Position numbers and translations under genes: made by a program. Below, piece by piece: positions 58,241-64,000 of a DNA stretch of 64,000 nucleotides. Source of the DNA: Xanthobacter agilis. Lineage in GTDB: Bacteria > Pseudomonadota > Alphaproteobacteria > Rhizobiales > Xanthobacteraceae. The notes under the pieces were generated by a model. That model worked only from the letters and a program-made list of their open reading frames with translations, did not search any database and was not told where the DNA came from. Position 1 is the stretch's first letter. Each line of letters begins with the position of its first letter. Where the stretch lies: NCBI RefSeq assembly GCF_021730435.1, contig NZ_JABWGX010000006.1, positions 159,701 through 223,700 on the forward strand. Direction: 5' to 3'.

Positions 58241-58399
58241 GGCGGCGGTCGCCGCCACAGGGGCATCCGGCGGCGGTCGCCGCCACAGGGGCATCCGGCG
58301 GCGGTCGCCGCCACAGGGGCATCCAGCGGCGGTCACCGCCACATGGTTCCGAACGGCGGTCGCCGCCACATGCTCTGCGGGCGGCGGTCGCCGCCCGGT
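58241..58399. repeat. Six-unit 28-bp hairpin repeat array between cbbT and cbbA
   Basis: Units begin at 58241, 58269, 58297, 58325, 58353 and 58381, exactly 28 bases apart; the first three are identical and the others degenerate. Each contains GGCGGTCGCCGCC, a 5-bp stem with a 3-base loop (unit 4 has TCA for TCG). The last unit is cut short just before the cbbT stop. On the minus-strand mRNA it forms a row of hairpins between the two genes. It is not a CRISPR array, as units are contiguous with no spacers. Confidence 0.95.
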
Positions 58400-58404
58400 T
58401 CGCT

Positions 58405-60462
58405 TCAGCGGAGCGCGCGGCGGGCGGCCTCGGCGACCGCTTCGGCGGTGAAGCCGAACAGGGGCCAAAGATCCTTCTCCGGCGCGGATTCCCCGAACCG
58501 GTCGATGCCGATGGCGGTGACCCCCGCGACCGTATCGGCACCCGTGAATCCGCGCCACCCACGCGTCACACCGGCTTCGATGGTAATGATGGGCAGATCC
58601 GGCGGAAAGAGGGCCTCCCGCTGAACTTTGGTCAGTTTTTCAAAGTGCTCGCGGCAGGGCAGGGAGACCACGCGGGCGGTGATGCCCTCCTGCCGCAGCA
58701 GATCGGCGGTGGCCACCGCGAGCTTCACCTCGGAGCCGGTGGCGACCAGCACCAGCCGGGGCGCCGACACGTCCTCTCCGGTGGCCACCACATAGGCGCC
58801 TTCGGCGATGGTGTCGGCGTCGGCGACGGCATGGGGCCAGCAGGGCAGGTTCTGGCGCGAGAGGATGAGGGCGCTCGGCCCGTCCCGGCGGGTCAGGGCC
58901 GCATGCCAGGCCACCAGGGTCTCGACCGTGTCGGAGGGCCGCCAGACGTCGAGGTTGGGGATGAGGCGCAGGCTTTCCACATGCTCCACCGGCTGGTGGG
59001 TGGGGCCGTCCTCGCCGAGGCCGATGGAATCGTGGGTGAGCACATAGATCACCCGCGCGCCCATCAGCGCGCTCATGCGCATGGCGTTGCGGGCATAGTC
59101 CGAGAACACGAGGAAGGTGGCCACGAACGGGATGAAGCCGCCATGCAGGGCGATGCCGTTGGCGATGGCCGACATGCCGAACTCGCGCACGCCGTATAGC
59201 ACCTGGTTGCCGGCGGGATTGCGCGTGACCGGCGTCGAGCCGGGGTAGGCGGTGAGGTTGGAATGGGCGAGGTCGGCCGACCCGCCGAGGAATTCCGGCA
59301 CCACCCGGCTGAGCGCCGCCAGCGCCTGCTGGCTGGCCTTGCGGGTGGCGATGGTCTCCCGTTTCTCGATGGCGGATTCCAGCGCCGCCGTGAACGCCGG
59401 CTCGAACGCCTCGGAGAGGTCGCCGGACAGGCGGCGGCGGAATTCGCCGGCCTCCCGCGGATAGGCCCGCTCATAGGCGGCCATGCGGGCGTCCCAGGCC
59501 TGCTGCCTGGCGACGCCGGCCTTGCGGGCGTCCCACAGGGCATAGACCTCTGCGGGGATCTCGAACGGGGCGTGGGTCCACCCCATGGCGGCGCGGGTTC
59601 CGGCGATCTCATCGGCGCCCAGGGGGGCGCCGTGGGTGTCCTGGTGGCCCTGCTTGGTGGGGGCACCGCGGCCGATGACGGTCTTGCAGCAGATCAGGCT
59701 GGGCTTGCCGGTCTCGGCGAGCGCCGCCTCCAGGGCGGCGGCAATGGCCTTGGGGTCATGGCCGTCCACGGCGCGCGCCACATGCCAGCCATAGGCCTCG
59801 AACCGGGCAGGCGTGTCGTCCGGGAACCATTCCTCCACCTGGCCGTCGATGGAGATGCCGTTGTCGTCATAGAAGGCGACGAGCTTGCCGAGGCCGAGCC
59901 GTCCGGCCAGCGAGCACGCCTCGTGGCTCACCCCTTCCATCAGGCAGCCGTCGCCCAGGAACACGAAGGTGCGGTGATCGACGATGGAGAGGCCGGGCCG
60001 GTTGAACTGGGCGGCCAGCGTCTTTTCCGCGAGCGCCATGCCCACGGCATTGGCGAGGCCCTGGCCGAGCGGGCCGGTGGTGGTCTCGATGCCCGGCGTC
60101 ATGCCGACCTCCGGGTGGCCGGGGGTGCGCGCATGAAGCTGGCGGAAGCGCTTCAGCTCCTCGATCGGCAGGTCGTAGCCGGTCAGGTGCAGCAACGCGT
60201 AGAGGAGCATGGAACCGTGCCCGTTGGAGAGCACGAAGCGGTCGCGGTCGGGCCAGGAGGGATCGGCGGGATTGTGCCGCAATTGCTCCCGCCACAGCAC
60301 GGCGGCGATCTCCGCCATGCCGAGGGGGGCACCGGGATGTCCGGACTTCGCCTGCTCCACCGCATCCATGGCCAGCGCCCGCACCGCTGCGGTCACGGGC
60401 CAGGAGAGGGAGCCGGGGGAACGATCGGGGACGGGTTCGGTCAGCACGGCGTGCGCGGTCAT
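58405..60462 (-). CDS. cbbT: Transketolase
   Basis: 685 residues. TPP enzyme: [55 protein letters not shown], the TPP/Mg motif [16 protein letters not shown] with [12 protein letters not shown], the dimer-interface region [20 protein letters not shown], and [21 protein letters not shown] at 60462 has AAGGGAG. Moves two-carbon units in Calvin-cycle regeneration. Confidence 0.96.
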   Translation of the reverse strand: MTAHAVLTEPVPDRSPGSLSWPVTAAVRALAMDAVEQAKSGHPGAPLGMAEIAAVLWREQLRHNPADPSWPDRDRFVLSNGHGSMLLYALLHLTGYDLPIEELKRFRQLHARTPGHPEVGMTPGIETTTGPLGQGLANAVGMALAEKTLAAQFNRPGLSIVDHRTFVFLGDGCLMEGVSHEACSLAGRLGLGKLVAFYDDNGISIDGQVEEWFPDDTPARFEAYGWHVARAVDGHDPKAIAAALEAALAETGKPSLICCKTVIGRGAPTKQGHQDTHGAPLGADEIAGTRAAMGWTHAPFEIPAEVYALWDARKAGVARQQAWDARMAAYERAYPREAGEFRRRLSGDLSEAFEPAFTAALESAIEKRETIATRKASQQALAALSRVVPEFLGGSADLAHSNLTAYPGSTPVTRNPAGNQVLYGVREFGMSAIANGIALHGGFIPFVATFLVFSDYARNAMRMSALMGARVIYVLTHDSIGLGEDGPTHQPVEHVESLRLIPNLDVWRPSDTVETLVAWHAALTRRDGPSALILSRQNLPCWPHAVADADTIAEGAYVVATGEDVSAPRLVLVATGSEVKLAVATADLLRQEGITARVVSLPCREHFEKLTKVQREALFPPDLPIITIEAGVTRGWRGFTGADTVAGVTAIGIDRFGESAPEKDLWPLFGFTAEAVAEAARRALR

Positions 60463-60891
60463 GGTCTCATCTCCCTTCGCACCCCGCGCCGGTCCTGCTC
60501 CGCTAGGAGCGCCGGGCGCGGGTTTCATTGGGTGCCGTTGGACGGTTGTCGGCGATCGGCCGGTATCGGGGCGGCACCACACCCGAAGCCGGAGCCCGCT
60601 CCGGGGGGAGGGGCGTCGATGTCTTCGACCGCGAGGACCGCTCGCGGGGCAGGTCGCGGTGGAGGAAGACCGGGGGGAGGATGGCTGCCACGCGTCCTAG
60701 GGCTCATAGAACGTGCCATCCTCCCCCTGCCTCCCCCACGCGCGGGAGACCGGGGCGCGGGCAAACCTTCCCCGTGCGGCGCCGGGAGAACCGGCGCCGG
60801 GGCGGCGTCCGCGCGCATGTGTGGCCGGAGCACCGCGCGCCTTGCGGGGGTCGACCCGCCGGCCGCGTGCTTCAGCGTCGGGGTCGGGCCG
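60463..60891. other. Gene-free gap inside the cbb operon, 429 bases
   Basis: Between cbbP and cbbT, far longer than other gaps in this operon. It contains several GC stems, notably GGCGCCGGG/CCGGCGCC-type around 60777-60798, and pyrimidine-rich stretches around 60715-60745. No open frame with a ribosome site is convincing. It could hold an internal promoter or mRNA-processing stems. Confidence 0.5.
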
Positions 60892-61767
60892 TCACCCGGC
60901 CCGGCGCTTGCGATCCATCAGCTTCATGATGAGCGGGGTCAGCAGGAGCTGCATGGCGAGATCCTGCTTGTTGCCGGGAATGACGATGGAGTTTGCCCGC
61001 GACATAAAGCTGTTGTGGATCATGGAGAGCAGGTACGGAAAATCGATGCCGTGGGGGTCGCGGAAGCGGATCACCACCATGGATTCGTCCGGGGTCGGGA
61101 TCCAGCGGGCGACGAACGGGTTGGAGGTGTCCACCGTGGGCACGCGCTGGAAGTTGATGTCGGTTTCCGTGAACTGGGGACAGATGTAGCGAACATAATC
61201 CGGCATGCGGCGCAGGATGGTGTCGGTCACATCTTCCGTGGAATAGCCACGGGTGGACTTGTCGCGATGGATCTTCTGGATCCATTCGAGGTTGATGACC
61301 GGGACCACCCCGATCTTCAGGTCCGCGTGCTGGGCCAGGTTCAGATCGTCGGTGACCACCGCGCCGTGCAGCCCTTCATAGAAGAGCAGGTCGGTGTTGG
61401 GCTCCACCTCCTGCCAGTCGGTGAAGCGGCCGGGCTCGGCACCGTAGAGCTTGGCCTCGCCCGCATCGTGCACATAGTGGCGGGCGCGGCCGGAGCCGGT
61501 GGCGCCATAGTCCTTGAAGAGGGTTTCAAGGTCGCCCAAAAGGTTGGTCTGAGGCGAGAAGTGGCTGAAGTGGCGATTGCCCTTGGTCGCCTCGGCGGCC
61601 ATCAGCTCGCGCATTTCGAGGCGGTCGTAGCGGTGGAAGGAATCGCCCTCCACATAGGCCGCGCTCACCCCCTCGCGGCGGAAGATCTGCTCGAAGGTAC
61701 GCTTGACCGAGGTCGTGCCCGCGCCCGACGAGCCGGTGACGACGATGATGGGATGCTTGACCGACAT
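60892..61767 (-). CDS. cbbP: Phosphoribulokinase
   Basis: 291 residues, class I bacterial PRK size. P-loop TGSSGAGTTS at residues 11-20 (bacterial PRKs have Thr in the usual Lys position). EGDSFHRYDR carries the catalytic Asp, then FSPQTNLLGDLETLF, LFYEGLHGAVV and VINLEWIQKIHRD. ATP-dependent phosphorylation of ribulose-5-phosphate to RuBP; bacterial forms are activated by NADH. Gap to cbbF is 19 bases. Confidence 0.97.
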   Translation of the reverse strand: MSVKHPIIVVTGSSGAGTTSVKRTFEQIFRREGVSAAYVEGDSFHRYDRLEMRELMAAEATKGNRHFSHFSPQTNLLGDLETLFKDYGATGSGRARHYVHDAGEAKLYGAEPGRFTDWQEVEPNTDLLFYEGLHGAVVTDDLNLAQHADLKIGVVPVINLEWIQKIHRDKSTRGYSTEDVTDTILRRMPDYVRYICPQFTETDINFQRVPTVDTSNPFVARWIPTPDESMVVIRFRDPHGIDFPYLLSMIHNSFMSRANSIVIPGNKQDLAMQLLLTPLIMKLMDRKRRAG

Positions 61768-61786
61768 TTTGAGCCCCGCCGGAAAA

Positions 61787-62866
61787 TCAGATGAACAGGC
61801 CGCGCCGCGCGAACAGGGGAGAGCGCTCGCCATGGCCGGCGGGCGCGAGGTGGTAGCGCGCGACGCGACCGACCTCGTCCTTGGCGCCGAACACGAACGG
61901 CACGCGCTGGTGCAGGGCGTTGGCGGTGAGGTCGAGGATGGCGGCACACCCGTCGGTGGCGGCGCCACCGGCCTGTTCCATCAGGAAGGCGACGGGGAAG
62001 GCCTCGTAGATCAGCCGCAGGCGGCCCTGGTGGTAGCCCTTCCGGCTGTCGCCGGGGTAAAGATAGATGCCGCCGCGGCGGAAGATGCGGTGGGCGTCGG
62101 CCACCATGGAGGCGACCCAGCGCATGTTGAAGTCGCGCTCGCGCGCGCCGGTCTTGCCGGCGAGGCAGTCATCCACATAGCCGCGCACGGGCTCGTCCCA
62201 ATGGTGGTAGTTCGACATGTTGATGGCGAACTCCGGCGTGCCCTCCTTCACGCTCACCTGCGCATCGGCGAGGCGGAAGGTGCCCGCGCGGTCGAGGGCG
62301 AAGTGCCAGGTGCCGGCGCCGACGGTGAGCATCAGCGCCACATGGGGCCCGTAGATGACATAGCCGGCGGCGAGCTGATCGCGCCCGCCCTGGAAGAAGG
62401 CGACCGGGTCGGCGGCGTTGGCGCCCTCGGGACGGCGGAACACGGCGAAGATGGTGCCCACCGAGATGTCGGTGTCGATGTTGGACGAGCCGTCGAGGGG
62501 GTCGATGGCCACCAGCAGCGGCCCATCGGCGGCGAGCAGCACCGGCGCTTCGTTCTCCTCGGACGCCACGGCGGCGACGGGGGCCTCGGCGAGGGCGCCG
62601 ATGATGAGGTCGTTGGCGATCACGTCGAGCGCCTTCTGTCCCTCGCCGGCTTCGCCGGAGGACAGGGTGGCCGCGAAATCGCCGCCGAGCGGGCCTTCCG
62701 CGATCTTCGCGGCGAGCGCGATGGCGCCCTTGGCCAAAGCGTTGACGGTGTGGGCCACCTGCTGGCGCGCGCTGTCCGCGCCCGCCCACGCGTCGAGCGT
62801 GTCGGAAAGGGTCAGACCTGCGGCGGCAGGGGTGGCGGTGGACTGCCCCGCTTGAGGCTCCAACAT
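61787..62866 (-). CDS. cbbF: Fructose-1,6-bisphosphatase, class I (fructose/sedoheptulose type)
   Basis: 359 residues from ATG at 62866 (GGGAGACG upstream). Catalytic and metal site [19 protein letters not shown], with [21 protein letters not shown] [18 protein letters not shown] and [20 protein letters not shown] [17 protein letters not shown]. Hydrolyses fructose-1,6- and probably sedoheptulose-1,7-bisphosphate. Confidence 0.96.
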   Translation of the reverse strand: MLEPQAGQSTATPAAAGLTLSDTLDAWAGADSARQQVAHTVNALAKGAIALAAKIAEGPLGGDFAATLSSGEAGEGQKALDVIANDLIIGALAEAPVAAVASEENEAPVLLAADGPLLVAIDPLDGSSNIDTDISVGTIFAVFRRPEGANAADPVAFFQGGRDQLAAGYVIYGPHVALMLTVGAGTWHFALDRAGTFRLADAQVSVKEGTPEFAINMSNYHHWDEPVRGYVDDCLAGKTGARERDFNMRWVASMVADAHRIFRRGGIYLYPGDSRKGYHQGRLRLIYEAFPVAFLMEQAGGAATDGCAAILDLTANALHQRVPFVFGAKDEVGRVARYHLAPAGHGERSPLFARRGLFI

Positions 62867-62951
62867 GACGTTCGTCTCCCTAAAGGGTCGTTGCCCTGCG
62901 GCCCGTTCGGCGGGCCGTCTCGTGTCTTTGATGAAATATCGAACTTTGCTC

Positions 62952-63902
62952 CTACGCGGTAGCGTCGGCGCGCGGCGCGTCGATCCCACCGGAGAAGACG
63001 CGGCTGGCGCGCACATCCGCTTCGGTGAGGGTTTCCAGGGCCTCGCGGTCGGCGAGGCCGCCGGCGTCGAACAGGCGCAGCGACTGGCGCAGCCGCATGC
63101 GGTCGAGGGCGTTGCGGATGGAGCGGGCGTTGGCGAAATTGGGCTGGCCGCGCCGCGCCGTCACGTATTCCACGAGCGCCTTGTCGGCCTCGGGGCTGAA
63201 CCGGTAGTCGGCGGCATCGGCCATGGTTCTGGCGATCGCCACCAGCTCGTCATCTTCGTAATCGGGGAAGTCGATGTGGTGGGCGATGCGGGAGCGGAAG
63301 CCGGGATTGCTCTCGAAGAAGCGATCCATGCGGTCCTTGTAGCCGGCGAGGATCACCACCAGGTCGTCGCGCTGGTTTTCCATCACCTGCAGCAGGATCT
63401 CGATGGCCTCCTGCCCGTAATCGCGCTCGTTCTCCGGGCGGTAGAGGTAATAGGCCTCGTCGATGAACAGCACGCCACCCATGGCTTTCTTCAGGATTTC
63501 CTTGGTCTTGGGCGCGGTGTGGCCGATGTATTGGCCAACCAGGTCATCGCGTGTCACAGAGACCAGGTGACCCCGCCGCACATAGCCGAGCCGGTGGAGG
63601 ATCTGCGCCATCTTGAGCGCGACCGTGGTCTTGCCGGTGCCGGGATTGCCGGTGAATGCCATGTGCAGGGTCGGCGCGCCGGCGGTCAGGCCCAGCGTCT
63701 CGCGGGCGCGGCCGATGACGAGATGCGCGGCGATCTCGCGGATGCGGCGCTTGACCGGCTTCAGGCCGATCAGTTCGGCTTCGAGGTCGGCCAGGAACTC
63801 GGGGACCTCGCTGTCGGAAAAGAGAGCACCGAGGTCGAGCTTGCCGTCGGCGTCCCTCGCCGGCAACGCGGCGGTCGGGGCGGAGAGGGTTGCGTCAAGC
63901 AT
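62952..63902 (-). CDS. cbbX: Red-type RuBisCO activase (AAA+)
   Basis: 316 residues. Walker [10 protein letters not shown] at 85-93, pore loop region [15 protein letters not shown], Walker [12 protein letters not shown] near 143-153, and Arg-finger region [14 protein letters not shown]. CbbX is an RuBP-activated ring motor that pulls the C-terminus of red-type RuBisCO large subunits to release inhibitory sugar phosphates. cbbLS is expected just beyond base 64000 on this strand. The 98 bases upstream are intergenic. Confidence 0.97.
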   Translation of the reverse strand: MLDATLSAPTAALPARDADGKLDLGALFSDSEVPEFLADLEAELIGLKPVKRRIREIAAHLVIGRARETLGLTAGAPTLHMAFTGNPGTGKTTVALKMAQILHRLGYVRRGHLVSVTRDDLVGQYIGHTAPKTKEILKKAMGGVLFIDEAYYLYRPENERDYGQEAIEILLQVMENQRDDLVVILAGYKDRMDRFFESNPGFRSRIAHHIDFPDYEDDELVAIARTMADAADYRFSPEADKALVEYVTARRGQPNFANARSIRNALDRMRLRQSLRLFDAGGLADREALETLTEADVRASRVFSGGIDAPRADATA

Positions 63903-64000
63903 GGGCTCGATCCTCGGCTAAGTTGCGCGGTGGGAACTGCCGCGCTGGTGAAGCGGTGGAGGTGAAGCTGTGGGCCGCCCGCGACGGCAGACATGACGCG

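Noticed and set aside
58241..58399. CRISPR-like regular repeat
   Set aside because: Units are contiguous at 28 bases with no spacers and no cas genes nearby; it is a tandem hairpin repeat.
59263..61794. 843-codon plus-strand open frame
   Set aside because: Antisense to cbbT and cbbP, both unambiguous; shadow.

Overview
The window is a 64-kb stretch of a GC-rich alphaproteobacterial chromosome, most likely a Xanthobacter or close relative (Hyphomicrobiales, Xanthobacteraceae). The main reason is the gene order at the right end. On the minus strand it reads cbbX-cbbF-cbbP-cbbT-cbbA-cbbE, which is the order known for the Xanthobacter flavus cbbLSXFPTAE operon. CbbX implies a red-type (form IC) RuBisCO just beyond the right edge. 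The hemA-type 5-aminolevulinate synthase, NdvA-like glucan exporter, homospermidine synthase and rhizobial AddA helicase also fit this group.

Layout from left to right. 1-2818: the 3' part of addA and trxA. 2876-7942: a compact four-gene minus-strand operon with a PD-(D/E)XK (DUF559/Vsr-like) nuclease, a possible winged-helix protein, a P-loop ATPase and a HerA/FtsK-like ATPase. I do not recognise it as a named system; it is the best candidate here for an undescribed defence or DNA-processing module. 8038-10226: rmlA and ugd (nucleotide sugars). 10472-18217: a glycine-betaine block with a choline-kinase-like protein, ABC transporter ProX/ProV and a double-length ProW, and a GcvT-type dimethylglycine/sarcosine dehydrogenase. 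18458-22113: an IMPase-family phosphatase, a chemoreceptor and a LuxR-type regulator. 22148-28826: an FtsK-like translocase without membrane segments, an HI0933-family flavoprotein, DUF924 and a CobW GTPase. 29486-38186: dacA, ndvA, rpmH-rnpA-yidC, an ArsR-SRPBCC regulator with a palindromic operator, and hemA with an FNR/FixK-type box. 38365-43394: a secreted protein, then a polyamine block (group IV ornithine/lysine decarboxylase, GNAT, homospermidine synthase). 43945-48455: an MFS transporter, intracellular PHB depolymerase, a GST and a TauE/SafE permease.

48504-53913 is more accessory in character. It holds a frameshifted AraC regulator and a decayed ABC exporter (nonsense codon, frameshift, lost 3' end). 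Next come a glycine-zipper lipoprotein, a small protein behind a textbook EcfG-type general-stress promoter, an orphan NepR-like protein behind a 12-bp tandem repeat, and an extensin-like lipoprotein. 54512-56038 is a succinyl-CoA:acetate CoA-transferase. 56260-63902 is the Calvin-cycle operon, with a six-unit 28-bp hairpin array between cbbT and cbbA and a 429-bp gene-free gap between cbbP and cbbT.

Starts were chosen from Shine-Dalgarno spacing, family N-termini and overlaps. Several genes appear to use GTG or TTG. No tRNA, rRNA, IS element or CRISPR array was seen.
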